NCBI RefSeq assembly: GCF_002632585.1
Contig: NZ_NIBV01000002.1
Span: forward strand, 899,909-963,908
Direction: 5' to 3'
Length of the DNA stretch: 64,000 nucleotides
Origin: Xenorhabdus szentirmaii DSM 16338
Lineage (GTDB): Bacteria > Pseudomonadota > Gammaproteobacteria > Enterobacterales > Enterobacteriaceae
The notes beneath the pieces are model-generated. The model worked only from the letters and a program-made list of their open reading frames with translations. It ran no database searches and was not told the origin of the DNA. Shown here one piece after another: positions 1 through 9,851 of this stretch. A program made the position numbers and the translations under genes. Every line of letters starts with the position of its first letter. Positions within the stretch are counted from its first letter, which is position 1.

Positions 1-863
1 TTGGAAGCCGAGTCCAGTTGTTGCAGCAAGTTGCCAATATTTCCGCCATCAGCGATGATTTGTTTGAACGCTTCGCGGGGAATGCTCCCTTGAATTACAT
101 ACTGCCACAGAATATAGATAACCAGAGTTATCAATGTCCCATATAACAAACTGCGTGAAACAGCTTTGCTGTCTTTATGATAATACTTAATCAGCCCGGG
201 GACATTTCCATGATAACCAAATGAAGTCAACAGATAAGGCAAGGCAAATAACGCATAGGGTAAATAAGTCGTGTCAGTATTGTTCAGATCGAACAAAATA
301 GCGGGCTTAATTTCAGTAAACATGCCCGCGATAGAGATAATAAAAGTGATTATCATTCCACCGATTAAAATGGTACTTAAACGGTCGACGGCTTTAGTGG
401 AAATCCAGACGATAAAGGCAATAATAAAGGCGAAGATCAGGCCAGCTACGGATTGTGTTATCGGAATAATATTTTCAATATTGCGAAAATGGATTGTATT
501 GCCCGATAAATTGAGAAAGATCATTGAACTGCCGGCAGAAATATAGGCATACGTCAGAATATACAAAACAAAAGTAATGGATATCCCGTTGACTGTACTC
601 CAGCCTTTACCCAGCAAGTCTTTGGTTACAGTGTGAAAACTGGAACCAAGAGGATAATTCAGATTGGCTTCCAAAATCATCAAACTTGAAAAATACAGGC
701 ACAGACAAGTATACACCAATAAAAATATTGCCCCTGTAAACCATACGCCTGAAGTGACAACCGGAATGGAAAACATACCAGCACCGATAGAAGTACCAGC
801 AATGATCATTGCGCCACCAAAGATAGAAGGGCGCTTCAAATTCTGCATTGCCTCAATGGACAT
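1..863 (-). CDS. aromatic amino acid permease (Mtr/TnaB type), C-terminus cut by window edge
   Basis: Inner-membrane proton-driven transporter of the hydroxy/aromatic amino acid permease (HAAAP) family, probably importing tryptophan. The visible 287 residues begin MSIEAMQNLKRPS, followed by a glycine-rich first helix (GGAMIIAGTSIGAGMFSIP), then LEANLNYPLGSSF, DLLGKGWSTVNGIS and SFGYHGNVPGLIKYY, all hallmarks of Mtr and TnaB rather than TyrP. About 400 residues are usual, so roughly the last 120 lie outside the window. The start ATG is at 861-863 on the minus strand. Whether it is Mtr or TnaB cannot be settled; no tryptophanase gene is visible. Confidence 0.9.
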   Translation of the reverse strand, partial: MSIEAMQNLKRPSIFGGAMIIAGTSIGAGMFSIPVVTSGVWFTGAIFLLVYTCLCLYFSSLMILEANLNYPLGSSFHTVTKDLLGKGWSTVNGISITFVLYILTYAYISAGSSMIFLNLSGNTIHFRNIENIIPITQSVAGLIFAFIIAFIVWISTKAVDRLSTILIGGMIITFIISIAGMFTEIKPAILFDLNNTDTTYLPYALFALPYLLTSFGYHGNVPGLIKYYHKDSKAVSRSLLYGTLITLVIYILWQYVIQGSIPREAFKQIIADGGNIGNLLQQLDSAS

Positions 864-1031
864 ATAGACTCCCTGAAAATAGGTGTTACCTTGTACTAGC
901 TCAACGATACATTAATGAATAATAGGTGTAAATAAAAATTTATTTGAATAATCAAAAGGGTTTTGTCATATCTTGTATACAAAAATGATGGCAGGATAAT
1001 GGGAAAATACCTGCCGAAGGAATGTGAGAAT

Positions 1032-1451
1032 TTAACTTGCGGAATAGAATCTTGCATTTTGCCATAATTTAATGGCGTTGCGGCTGGCCTCAAAATGAGG
1101 TTCGGGAAGGTGATTGGGATCGCACCAAATGAGCTGCCCACATTTATCAGGTTCCATTAATTTAGGCTCTCCGCCGGTATAACGTGCCAGCAAACAAACT
1201 GAAATGGTATGTTTTCCTTCTTTGCGATATGTCTCAATATTATTGCATACGCCGAAAACTTCAGGGTGTTGGATTGTTAGGCCGATTTCTTCTTGAATTT
1301 CACGAATGGCACATTCTTCAAAGGTTTCACCGGGATCGACATGTCCGCCAAAAATGGACCAGTAGGGTGCGTGTGGGCCGATACGTTTTCCTAACAGAAT
1401 TTCACCCTTGTCATTCACAATAATGACACCCACTCCGACAACAACTGACAT
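1032..1451 (-). CDS. Nudix hydrolase, NUDT15/dCTP-pyrophosphatase-like
   Basis: Small Nudix hydrolase of 139 residues, expected to cleave a nucleoside diphosphate linked to another group with Mg2+. The complete Nudix box lies at about residues 36-58: G, then E six positions on, and REIQEEIGL at its end. The preceding YWSIFGG strand resembles the MutT/NUDT15 group. I chose the ATG at 1451 because AAGGGG sits nine bases upstream; an in-frame ATG at 1469 has no such site and would add six residues. The gene stands alone between the permease and fruK. The substrate cannot be told from sequence. Confidence 0.85.
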   Translation of the reverse strand: MSVVVGVGVIIVNDKGEILLGKRIGPHAPYWSIFGGHVDPGETFEECAIREIQEEIGLTIQHPEVFGVCNNIETYRKEGKHTISVCLLARYTGGEPKLMEPDKCGQLIWCDPNHLPEPHFEASRNAIKLWQNARFYSAS

Positions 1452-1594
1452 TAATATATTCCCCTTCATTATATCTGTTGACTTTCTGAAGATATCTGCA
1501 ATGGATTTTGTTTATCACATAAGAAATCATTTCGTGACATATTCTTACTACTTGATCGAAGTAATACAATGTTTAATCTAAAAGTAATTTTAAC

Positions 1595-1606
1595 TGAAAC
1601 GATTCA
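1595..1606 (+). promoter_or_regulatory. Cra (FruR)-like operator upstream of fruK
   Basis: TGAAACGATTCA differs at one position from the palindromic Cra consensus TGAAACGTTTCA and lies 72 bases before the fruK start. In enterobacteria Cra represses the fruBKA operon and is released by fructose 1-phosphate. The match is direct; the function is inferred from context. Confidence 0.65.
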
Positions 1607-1678
1607 ATTTTGATGTTATAAATAACAGATAAATTTTAATGTTAAAGATGACTGTTTATTCAGGAGATACTGGGCAAG

Positions 1679-2617
1679 ATGAGGCGTCGAGTTGCCACAA
1701 TTACATTAAACCCTGCTTATGATTTAGTGGGCTTATGTCCGGATATTGTCAGGGGAGCCGTTAATCGAGTACAAACTGCGGGACTCCATGCGGCGGGCAA
1801 AGGAAATAATGTTGCAAAAGTCTTACGTGACTTAGGTATTGATGTCACCGTCAGCGGTTTTCTGGGAGAAGAGAATCAAGAAGGATTTCAGCAATTCTTC
1901 AGCGAGAATAATATGGTAAATCGCTTCCATTTAGTCTCTGGTCGAACGCGCATTAATGTAAAACTTACAGAGAAACGTGGTGAAGTAACGGATTTCAATT
2001 TTTCTGGTTTTTATGTGAAAGAAGACGAATGGAATCAATTTGTCAGTGATTCTCTTATGTGGGCAGAACAATTCGACATGATTGTAGTGAGTGGTAGCTT
2101 GCCGGAAGGAATTACGCCAGAATTATTTACCGATTGGATGATGCAATTACGGCAGTGTTGCCCTTGCATTATTTTCGACAGTAGTCGTGAAGCACTTGTT
2201 GCAGGCCTTAAAGCGTCTCCCTGGCTAGTAAAACCGAATCGTCATGAACTGGAAATTTGGGCAGGCAAACCCTTGCCGGACTTAGACAGTGTCATTGATG
2301 CAGCCCGCCAATTGCGTGAAAAAGGGATTGCCCATGTTGTGATTTCATTGGGAGAGCAGGGGGCATTATGGGTTAATGCTTCTGGGGCATGGCTGGCAAA
2401 GCCACCGGCTTGTGAGATTGTCAGCACTGTCGGGGCAGGGGATTCCATGGTTGGCGGGTTGGTGTATGGTTTGTTGATGCGTGAATCGAGTGAACATACT
2501 TTACGTCTGGCAACCGCAGTTTCCGCACTTACGGTCAGCCAGACAAATGTGGGTATCAGAAGTCGTACCGAACTTGCTTCAATGATGTCAAGAATTGAAT
2601 TGACTTCAGTTGGGTAA
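1679..2617 (+). CDS. fruK: 1-phosphofructokinase FruK
   Basis: Cytoplasmic PfkB-family kinase that phosphorylates fructose 1-phosphate to fructose 1,6-bisphosphate. Length (312 residues) and sequence match E. coli FruK throughout: RVATITLNPAYDLVG at the N-terminus, the substrate loop near residue 40, FDSSREALVAGLK, and the catalytic STVGAGDSMVGG motif around residues 248-260. One oddity is GKGNNVAKVL, where E. coli has GKGINVAKVL. An AGGAG lies just upstream of the ATG. Normally the gene sits between fruB and fruA, but neither is present: only 227 bases separate it from the Nudix gene, and it ends directly against the convergent nfo gene. Confidence 0.95.
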   Translation: MRRRVATITLNPAYDLVGLCPDIVRGAVNRVQTAGLHAAGKGNNVAKVLRDLGIDVTVSGFLGEENQEGFQQFFSENNMVNRFHLVSGRTRINVKLTEKRGEVTDFNFSGFYVKEDEWNQFVSDSLMWAEQFDMIVVSGSLPEGITPELFTDWMMQLRQCCPCIIFDSSREALVAGLKASPWLVKPNRHELEIWAGKPLPDLDSVIDAARQLREKGIAHVVISLGEQGALWVNASGAWLAKPPACEIVSTVGAGDSMVGGLVYGLLMRESSEHTLRLATAVSALTVSQTNVGIRSRTELASMMSRIELTSVG

Positions 2618-3460
2618 TTAATTCTGCTGGGATTTTAACCAGGCAATTTCTTGATCCCAAATATCTGGATTGATCGTTTCAAGAATCAAAGGAATGCCAT
2701 TGAAGCGATCATCTTTCATGATATAGCTGAAAGGTGTTTGGCCGATGTTGCCTTCACCAAGGCTGTGATGCCGGTCAACGCGACTGGAAAATTCGCTTTT
2801 GGCATCGTTCAGGTGCATGGCTTTCAAATAGTTAAATCCCACAATTTCGTCGAATGCTCTAAAGGTTTCATCACACGCTTTTTCAGTACGCAAATCATAA
2901 CCAGCGGCAAAAGCATGGCAGGTATCAATGCAGACACCAACGCGGGTTTTATCTTCGACACCATCAATGATTGCTGCCAATTGTTCAAATTTAAAACCGA
3001 GATTAGTGCCTTGCCCGGCGGTGTTTTCTATAACCGCCGTGACCCCTTGTGTTTTATCCAAAGCAATATTAATAGATTCAGCAATGCGGGAGAGACATTT
3101 ATCAATGTCAATTTTGTTAAGGTGACTGCCGGGATGGAAATTGAGCAAATCAATGCCTAATTGCTCACAGCGCTGCATTTCATCCAAGAATGCGGCCCGG
3201 GATTTTTCCAGCGCTTCCATTTCAGGATGACCAAGGTTAATCAGATAACTGTCATGGGGAAGAATTTGCCGGCTACCATAACTGTAGCGTTCACAATTCG
3301 CTTTAAACTTGTCAATGGTTTCCGTTGATAATGGTGGGGCATGCCATTGGCGCTGATTTTTCGTGAACAATGCAAACGCCGTAGCGTTTAATGCATGAGC
3401 ACGGATTACCGCTTGATCAACACCACCCGAAGCGCTCACATGTGCTCCAACAAATTTCAT
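2618..3460 (-). CDS. nfo: endonuclease IV
   Basis: Zinc-dependent AP endonuclease of base-excision repair; it nicks 5' of abasic sites and removes blocked 3' ends. The 280-residue TIM-barrel protein carries the family motifs in order: [70 protein letters not shown] and LILETINPD, which supply the three-zinc ligands. It is convergent with fruK with the two stop codons adjacent, and is followed by yeiH on the same strand, as in E. coli. Confidence 0.97.
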   Translation of the reverse strand: MKFVGAHVSASGGVDQAVIRAHALNATAFALFTKNQRQWHAPPLSTETIDKFKANCERYSYGSRQILPHDSYLINLGHPEMEALEKSRAAFLDEMQRCEQLGIDLLNFHPGSHLNKIDIDKCLSRIAESINIALDKTQGVTAVIENTAGQGTNLGFKFEQLAAIIDGVEDKTRVGVCIDTCHAFAAGYDLRTEKACDETFRAFDEIVGFNYLKAMHLNDAKSEFSSRVDRHHSLGEGNIGQTPFSYIMKDDRFNGIPLILETINPDIWDQEIAWLKSQQN

Positions 3461-3559
3461 ATTTTTCTCTCCTATTTTTTCACTATATTATGGCACTGTT
3501 CGCTTCCCTGATAAAATTTCACCTGAAACAGTCTATTCCTAATGTGTTCTTATGATGTC

Positions 3560-4648
3560 TTATCCCAGCCAATACTGAACCATTTGATTGATGAACAGCC
3601 CCCCACCCATTAACCAAATAAACAAAATAAGTGCCAACAATAATGGTTTGATCCCTGCCTGACGAATGGCACTGACATGTGTGGTCAGCCCTAGTGCGGC
3701 CATTGCCATCGTCAACATGATGGTATCGATGGTATTGATGTGTTCAACAAGGGATGCAGGCAATAAATGAAAGGAATTCACAGCAGTGACGACAATAAAA
3801 AATACGGCAAACCATGGGATCGTTATTCGTGATTTTTCTTGTTGTTGATTGTTGAACTGTGCTTCCTTGCGACTGATGTAACCGGAAAGCAGTAATAAAA
3901 AGGGCGCCAGCATCATGACACGGATCATCTTGCTGATAATAGCCGTACTTTCCGCTTCATTGCCTAATGTATGGCCAATGGCGACAACCTGAGCAACTTC
4001 ATGAACAGTTGAGCCCGAAAAAATGCCAAAAGCTGCTTGGGAAAAGCTGAACCATTGGTAATGAGCATTCAGTTGATAAAACCATGGATAGATGAAAATG
4101 GCGAGCGTACCAAAAATAACGACAGTGGAAACAGCCACGGCAACTTTATTGGCAGGCGCTTTGATAACCGTTTCTGTTGCCATAACTGCGGCGGCTCCGC
4201 AAATACTGCTGCCTGCGCCAATCAATATCACCGTCTGGTTATCAAGTCGAAAAAAAGCACCTCCTATCCATAATGCGAGTAAAAACGTTGAAGAAAGCAT
4301 AATGAGGTCAATGAGGACCCCTGTTAGGCCAACTTCAGTAATATTCTGAAAAGTGAGCCGGAATCCATAAAAAATAATACCGGCCCGTAGAAGATAATGT
4401 TTGGAAAAATGGATACCACTATTACAAGTGGATTTTAAAAAAGGATATAGTGTATTGCCGATAATAATTCCCAACAAAATAGCCCATGTCAGAGCGCTCA
4501 ATCCCATACCAATAAACCATGGAATATTGCTTATATAAATAGAAAGTACAGTCAGAGCTGAGGCCAATATAAAACCGGGAATGAATTGTCGTATGGTATT
4601 TTGCGGTTTTTTATTGAATTCAATAAGTTGATTTTCAGACATGATCAT
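3560..4648 (-). CDS. yeiH: YeiH/UPF0324 family membrane protein, putative sulfate/sulfite exporter
   Basis: Integral membrane protein of 362 residues with about ten hydrophobic segments, member of the YeiH (UPF0324) family grouped with putative sulfate exporters. Characteristic stretches are LLGIIIGN, IFYGFRLTFQNI, AGSSICGAAAVMATETVIKA and SGSTVHEVAQVVAIGH. It is divergent from the LysR gene yeiE, the same arrangement as in E. coli, which suggests YeiE controls it. A second in-frame ATG at 4642 could equally be the start. The transported substrate is a family-level inference. Confidence 0.9.
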   Translation of the reverse strand: MIMSENQLIEFNKKPQNTIRQFIPGFILASALTVLSIYISNIPWFIGMGLSALTWAILLGIIIGNTLYPFLKSTCNSGIHFSKHYLLRAGIIFYGFRLTFQNITEVGLTGVLIDLIMLSSTFLLALWIGGAFFRLDNQTVILIGAGSSICGAAAVMATETVIKAPANKVAVAVSTVVIFGTLAIFIYPWFYQLNAHYQWFSFSQAAFGIFSGSTVHEVAQVVAIGHTLGNEAESTAIISKMIRVMMLAPFLLLLSGYISRKEAQFNNQQQEKSRITIPWFAVFFIVVTAVNSFHLLPASLVEHINTIDTIMLTMAMAALGLTTHVSAIRQAGIKPLLLALILFIWLMGGGLFINQMVQYWLG

Positions 4649-4828
4649 TATTCTATGGTTTATATGTTTTTAGAATAAGCATATGACCGTTTTTTAAATT
4701 AATAAAATTGATAATTTTTATATATGTGACCAGTAAAATAGATTAATTGAAGAGGTTTTTTGTTAAGTTGCGTAATACTGTCTAGAATCAAGACAATCTT
4801 TTTGTATTTTTGCTTCCTGTGAGGCCAT

Positions 4829-5692
4829 ATGCGTATCACTCTGAGACAACTGGAGATTTTTGCGGAGGTTCTGAAAAGTGGTTCAACGACACAGGCTTCC
4901 CTGCAATTAGCGTTATCACAATCTGCCGTGAGTGCTTCACTGACAGATCTTGAAGGGCAGTTGGGAGTACAATTGTTTGATAGGGTGGGTAAGAGGCTGG
5001 TTACCAATGAGCATGGGCGTTTACTTTATCCCAGGGCCTTGGCATTGCTCGAACAAGCTGGTGAGGTGGAACAGCTTTTTAAACTTGAATTAGGTGCTCT
5101 TCGTTTGGCAGCAAGTAGCACAATTGGCAGTTATATACTGCCTGAGATGCTGGCGAGATATCGTCAGGATTACCCGGATACACCGCTGGAATTGAATATC
5201 GGAAATACTGAAGATGTCATTAAGGCGGTTGTTGAATTCCGTGTTGATTTGGGATTGATTGAAGGATTGTGTCATGAACCTGAATTGGTTACGCAACCAT
5301 GGATGCAAGATGAGCTGATTATATTTTCTTCTCCGGACAGTCCGCTGTTGCAATGCAGCCTGACTGTGCAGGATTTGATTCAAGCTCCTTGGATATTGAG
5401 AGAAAAAGGTTCTGGGACAAGGGAGGTGCTGGATCATCTTTTATTCTCTCACATGCCTCGATTCAATATTGCAATGGAGCTGGGGAATTCGGAAGCCATC
5501 AAACATGCTGTCCAGTATGGAATGGGAATTAGTTGCCTGTCACGTCGGGTGGTACAAGAGCAGTTGAAAAATGGGACATTGAGAGAGATTGTTGTTCCGG
5601 AAATGAATCTCAACCGAAGTCTTTATTTGATTCATCACCGTCAGAAACATATGTCTTCTGCGTTGCAGAAGTTACTGAACTATTGTCATTGA
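4829..5692 (+). CDS. yeiE: LysR-type regulator YeiE
   Basis: DNA-binding regulator of 287 residues. Residues 1-60 form the winged helix-turn-helix ([20 protein letters not shown], then [14 protein letters not shown]), and the rest is a periplasmic-binding-like effector domain. It is nearly collinear with E. coli YeiE, including [32 protein letters not shown] and the C-terminal [14 protein letters not shown] lies just before the ATG. It is divergent from yeiH and upstream of lysP, the conserved neighbourhood. In related enterobacteria YeiE has been linked to sulfite response, in keeping with the yeiH partner. Confidence 0.94.
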   Translation: MRITLRQLEIFAEVLKSGSTTQASLQLALSQSAVSASLTDLEGQLGVQLFDRVGKRLVTNEHGRLLYPRALALLEQAGEVEQLFKLELGALRLAASSTIGSYILPEMLARYRQDYPDTPLELNIGNTEDVIKAVVEFRVDLGLIEGLCHEPELVTQPWMQDELIIFSSPDSPLLQCSLTVQDLIQAPWILREKGSGTREVLDHLLFSHMPRFNIAMELGNSEAIKHAVQYGMGISCLSRRVVQEQLKNGTLREIVVPEMNLNRSLYLIHHRQKHMSSALQKLLNYCH

Positions 5693-5872
5693 CTCGAAAA
5701 GCCTGTACCTGATGGATGTCAAGTGACATTGCAGCGGTAAGGGAATAATCGAATAACTAATAATTGGTTGGGTATTATGAAGGTATCTTATAACTACAAA
5801 TCGTGGCTATTCTGGAAACAAAGATTTGTTACAATTCCTGATTAAGGTTATTTTTAATCATATAGGAATAGA

Positions 5873-7357
5873 ATGTCTCAAGAACAAAGTACGCAAGGAG
5901 AGCAGGCTCCTCAAACTCTGCGTCGTGAATTAAAGGCACGGCATATGGCAATGATTGCCATCGGAGGTTCAATTGGTACAGGCTTGTTTGTTGCTTCTGG
6001 TGCAACAATTTCTCAGGCAGGTCCGGGGGGAGCTTTACTTTCCTATGCATTAATTGGCCTGATGGTCTATTTCTTGATGACCAGTCTGGGCGAATTAGCT
6101 GCGTATATGCCGGTATCGGGATCTTTTTCAACTTATGGTTCTAAATATGTAGAAGAAGGTTTCGGTTTCGCACTGGGATGGAACTACTGGTATAACTGGG
6201 CGGTGACAATCGCAGTTGACCTTGTGGCAGCACAATTGGTTATGGGGTATTGGTTCAATGATGTCCCCGGCTGGGTGTGGAGTGCATTATTTCTGGGGTT
6301 GATTTTCCTGTTGAATTTTATTTCGGTCAAAGGATTTGGTGAAGCTGAATATTGGTTTTCTTTGATCAAGGTGTCCACGGTTATTGTCTTTATTATTATC
6401 GGCATTCTTATGATCGTTGGCATTATGAAAGGCGCAGAGGGAGCAGGCTGGCATAATTGGGAAGTTGGTGAAGCACCTTTTGCGGGAGGCTTTGCTGCCA
6501 TGATCGGGGTGGCCATGATCGTCGGGTTCTCTTTCCAGGGAACAGAATTAATCGGGATCACGGCAGGAGAGTCCAAAGATCCGGCAAAAAATATTCCCCG
6601 TGCGGTCCGCAAGGTGTTCTGGCGTATTCTGCTATTTTATGTATTCGCGATCCTCATTATTAGCCTGATTATTCCTTATACTGATCCGAGCTTATTGCGC
6701 AATGACGTAAAAGACATCAGCGTCAGCCCGTTTACGCTGGTATTTGAAAATGCCGGTCTGTTGTCAGCAGCTGCGATAATGAATGCAGTAATATTAACCG
6801 CGGTACTTTCTGCGGGAAATTCAGGAATGTATGCCTCTACCCGTATGCTATTCACCTTGGCACGGGAAGGGAAAGCACCAAAAATCTTTGGTCACTTGTC
6901 GAAAGGTGGTGTTCCGCGCAACGCGCTTTATGCAACAACGGTGGTGGCAGGACTGTGTTTTTTAAGCTCCATGTTTGGTAACCAGACGGTTTATTTGTGG
7001 TTGTTGAATACGTCGGGAATGACGGGATTTATTGCATGGCTTGGCATTGCAATCAGCCATTATCGTTTCCGTAAGGGATATGTTTCACAAGGCTTGGATC
7101 TGAACAAGTTGCCGTATCGTTCAGGTTTTTTCCCTCTTGGGCCTGTTTTTGCTTTTGCTTTGTGTCTGGTGATCACATTGGGGCAAAATTATCAGGCATT
7201 TTTGCAAGATAATATTGACTGGTACGGTGCTATTGCAACTTATATTGGGATCCCGGTATTTCTGATTATTTGGTTTGGCTACAAACTGAAAAAGAAAACG
7301 CGTTTTGTTAAATACAGTGAGATGGAATTTCCGGTATTCAAATATCAAGAAAAATAA
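5873..7357 (+). CDS. lysP: lysine-specific permease LysP
   Basis: Inner-membrane APC-superfamily symporter importing lysine; in E. coli it also holds CadC inactive. The 494-residue protein has 12 predicted membrane segments. It begins with a soluble tail and LRRELKARHMAMIAIGGSIGTG, the amino acid permease signature, then shows VGFSFQGTELIGITAGESKDP and LSAGNSGMYASTRMLF. It is about five residues longer than E. coli LysP. It stands alone in its transcription unit: 180 bases follow yeiE and a strong terminator follows. Confidence 0.96.
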   Translation: MSQEQSTQGEQAPQTLRRELKARHMAMIAIGGSIGTGLFVASGATISQAGPGGALLSYALIGLMVYFLMTSLGELAAYMPVSGSFSTYGSKYVEEGFGFALGWNYWYNWAVTIAVDLVAAQLVMGYWFNDVPGWVWSALFLGLIFLLNFISVKGFGEAEYWFSLIKVSTVIVFIIIGILMIVGIMKGAEGAGWHNWEVGEAPFAGGFAAMIGVAMIVGFSFQGTELIGITAGESKDPAKNIPRAVRKVFWRILLFYVFAILIISLIIPYTDPSLLRNDVKDISVSPFTLVFENAGLLSAAAIMNAVILTAVLSAGNSGMYASTRMLFTLAREGKAPKIFGHLSKGGVPRNALYATTVVAGLCFLSSMFGNQTVYLWLLNTSGMTGFIAWLGIAISHYRFRKGYVSQGLDLNKLPYRSGFFPLGPVFAFALCLVITLGQNYQAFLQDNIDWYGAIATYIGIPVFLIIWFGYKLKKKTRFVKYSEMEFPVFKYQEK

Positions 7358-7450
7358 TGAATTATTAACAAAACAATAATGATTTGTTAATAATTATGTA
7401 TTAATTGAGTTTGATTTATTAATATACCTTTGCTTTTATATGATAAAAAA

Positions 7451-7482
7451 CTGCCTGTTCCATCACAGAACAGGCAGTTTTT
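7451..7482. terminator. rho-independent terminator after lysP
   Basis: Perfect 10-bp stem CTGCCTGTTC/GAACAGGCAG with a 7-base loop, followed by TTTTT and preceded by AAAAAA, so it could work in both directions. It separates lysP from the ABC importer operon. Confidence 0.9.
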
Positions 7483-7548
7483 ATTTTCCATGATATTAAG
7501 AAAGAAACATAGACGGAAAATTTGAGTTATTGTTGTTTCAATCGGATT

Positions 7549-7567
7549 GATAAGTATTCTTATTTGC
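7549..7567 (+). promoter_or_regulatory. weak Fur-like box before the ABC importer
   Basis: GATAAGTATTCTTATTTGC matches the 19-base Fur consensus at 12 positions and contains the inverted repeat ATAAG/CTTAT. It lies 46 bases before the GTG start of the binding-protein gene. This is a weak match, supported mainly by the iron-type function of the operon. Confidence 0.3.
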
Positions 7568-7612
7568 TTTATTGTTAGCGCCTTAATTGTTGTATTTAAG
7601 AGGCTAATTAAA

Positions 7613-8746
7613 GTGAAGTTTGTATTTCGAACAGTCGTCAAAAGCATGAGTATCAGTCTATTAGCAGGTTCAGCCATAATGACAAGTTTTGCATCCTGGG
7701 CTGAAACAGTCACTGATGTTGCTGGACGTACTGTTGAAGTGCCTGAGCAAGTCAATCGTATTTTGTTAGGTGAAGGCCGTTTGTTCCATTCCGTTGCATT
7801 ACTTGAAGGGGACAAGCCTTTGGCCCGCATCGCTGGGTGGCAAGGTGACTTTCGCAAATTGGATCCACAAACTTACGCTATTTACAAAGCTAAATTCCCT
7901 GAAATTGATGATATTCCCCTGATTGGCAACACAAGTGCTGATAGTGTCAGTTCTGAAAAGGTGCTGACATTAAATCCTGATGTCGCTATTTTTGGCCTGT
8001 CTGGACACGGCCCGGGAAAAAATAGTGAATTGGTCAAACAATTGGAAAAAGCGGGTGTGCCAGTTGTTTTTGTCGATTTCCGTAATGATCCTCTGAAGAA
8101 TACATTACCGAGTATCCGTATGTTGGGTAAGGTTCTGCATCGTGAAGAGCAGGCCAATGCCTATGCAGATTTTTATGAAAAAAATCAGAAATTAGTTACT
8201 GATATTACCGATAGCATTCCAGAGGCTCAGAAGCCTTCTGTGTTTATTGAGTTAAGAGCAGGTTCCGGCGAAGATTGCTGTGGGACGGCGGGTAACGGCA
8301 ATATGGGTAATTTCATTGATTTGGCAGGCGGTAAAAACATTGCCAAAAAGGTATTGCCATCCCCATTGGGCACAATGAATCTGGAAAAAGTGATTGCAGA
8401 TGATCCCTATATCTACATTGCCAGCGGTGCACAAGATCCTGGTGAGAAAGATGAGGGGATCCAGATGGGGGCGCAAACATCCGCTGATATCGCCCGCGCT
8501 GGTTTAAAAATTGTGACTGCCCGCAAAGGCATCAATAACTTAACTGCGGTGAAAGAAGGGCGCAGCCACGCGATTTGGCATCACTATTACAATTCACCTT
8601 ATAACGTTGTTGTGACGCAAGTTTTTGCCAAGTGGTTCTACCCTGAAAAATTTGCTGACTTAGATCCGCAACAAACATTGAAAGAGCTCCACAATACATT
8701 CTTGGCTGTTGAACCAGCAGGTACATATTGGGTCAGTGAAAAATAA
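7613..8746 (+). CDS. periplasmic binding protein of iron-siderophore/cobalamin-type ABC importer
   Basis: Periplasmic substrate-binding protein (Peripla_BP_2, FecB/BtuF type) of 377 residues. A signal peptide spans about residues 1-30 (basic n-region with Arg and Lys, hydrophobic core, cleavage after ASWA). The mature part opens with TVTDVAGRTVEVPEQVNRIL, the family hallmark, and contains LNPDVAIFGLSG and FVDFRNDP. I prefer the GTG at 7613 because AAGAGG lies nine bases upstream and it gives a normal signal peptide; a TTG at 7547 would add 22 hydrophobic residues. First gene of a three-gene operon with permease and ATPase. The ligand is not readable from sequence; a GEDCCGTAGNGNMG loop near the middle is unusual. 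Confidence 0.88.
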   Translation: MKFVFRTVVKSMSISLLAGSAIMTSFASWAETVTDVAGRTVEVPEQVNRILLGEGRLFHSVALLEGDKPLARIAGWQGDFRKLDPQTYAIYKAKFPEIDDIPLIGNTSADSVSSEKVLTLNPDVAIFGLSGHGPGKNSELVKQLEKAGVPVVFVDFRNDPLKNTLPSIRMLGKVLHREEQANAYADFYEKNQKLVTDITDSIPEAQKPSVFIELRAGSGEDCCGTAGNGNMGNFIDLAGGKNIAKKVLPSPLGTMNLEKVIADDPYIYIASGAQDPGEKDEGIQMGAQTSADIARAGLKIVTARKGINNLTAVKEGRSHAIWHHYYNSPYNVVVTQVFAKWFYPEKFADLDPQQTLKELHNTFLAVEPAGTYWVSEK

Positions 8747-8765
8747 GCAGTAACAGGTAATAAGA

Positions 8766-9851
8766 ATGAGCATCACTACCGAGCCCATGCCTGCGGTGAA
8801 ACAGCAGTTAAATGAGTGTGATATAAAAGCACATTATCGTCATATCCTGCGCCGGCGTATCGCGTGGATATTGTTTATCGTCTTAATGATTGGCGCTTCT
8901 GTTGTATTGGATTTTACAATGGGTCCATCAGGGCTATCACTGAAAACTCTCTGGCAAACAATGATTTCGCCAGAAAGTGTTGATGCCGGAACACGGGTGA
9001 TTGTCTGGGATATACGATTACCCTATGTCCTGATGGCGGTAGTGATTGGCTTGTCCCTTGGGTTGGCCGGTGCAGAAATGCAAACTATTTTGAATAACCC
9101 GCTGGCCAGTCCGTTTACGTTGGGTGTTTCCAATGCCGCTTCTTTTGGTGCGGCATTGGCAATCGTACTGGGAATTGGTATCCCAGGATTGCCGGATCAA
9201 TGGTTCATTTCCGCAAACGCATTTCTTTTTGCGTTATTGGCAGCGTTGATGCTTGATGGCATCACCCGATGGACAAGAGTCGCTACTTCGGGCGTTGTAC
9301 TGTTTGGTATTGCGATGGTATTCACTTTCGAGGCGCTGGTATCCATGATGCAATTTATTGCTACGGAAGATACCTTACAGGGGCTGGTTTTCTGGACAAT
9401 GGGCAGTCTTTCAAGAGCAACCTGGGAGAAACTGGGCATCATGATGTTAGTTCTCTCTGTCATCATGCCTATCTCGGTATCAAACGCCTGGAAACTGACA
9501 GCGTTGCGTCTGGGGGAAGATCGCGCGGTCAGTTTTGGGATTCATATCAGCCGCCTTCGGTTAGGAACGTTGCTGCGCATTAGCATCCTGACAGCATTAG
9601 CCGTCGCATTTGTCGGCCCGATTTCGTTTATTGGACTGGTGGCTCCACATATCGCAAGAATTATTTTTGGTGAGGATCACCGTTTTTATTTGCCAGCGAG
9701 TGCCCTGATTGGCGCCTTAGTTTTATCATTGGCTTCCATTGCCTCTAAAAATCTGATTCCGGGAATCATTATCCCTGTGGGAATTGTTACCTCATTGATT
9801 GGTGTACCGTTCTTTCTCAGCATCGTTCTGCGCCATAGAGGAAATGTATGA
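8766..9851 (+). CDS. FecCD-family ABC importer permease
   Basis: Inner-membrane permease of 361 residues with about ten membrane segments, FecCD/BtuC family. Diagnostic stretches are RLPYVLMAVVIGLSLGLAGA, QTILNNPLASPFTLGVSNAA, and near the end VGPISFIGLVAPHIARIIFG, the ATPase-coupling region. It forms the translocation pore for the upstream binding protein. It starts 19 bases after that gene and overlaps the ATPase gene by four bases (ATGA). A single permease gene suggests a homodimeric channel, as in BtuCD. Confidence 0.94.
   Translation: MSITTEPMPAVKQQLNECDIKAHYRHILRRRIAWILFIVLMIGASVVLDFTMGPSGLSLKTLWQTMISPESVDAGTRVIVWDIRLPYVLMAVVIGLSLGLAGAEMQTILNNPLASPFTLGVSNAASFGAALAIVLGIGIPGLPDQWFISANAFLFALLAALMLDGITRWTRVATSGVVLFGIAMVFTFEALVSMMQFIATEDTLQGLVFWTMGSLSRATWEKLGIMMLVLSVIMPISVSNAWKLTALRLGEDRAVSFGIHISRLRLGTLLRISILTALAVAFVGPISFIGLVAPHIARIIFGEDHRFYLPASALIGALVLSLASIASKNLIPGIIIPVGIVTSLIGVPFFLSIVLRHRGNV

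Noticed and set aside
2651-3160. 169-codon plus-strand frame opposite nfo
   Set aside because: Shadow of nfo, which is unmistakable on the minus strand.
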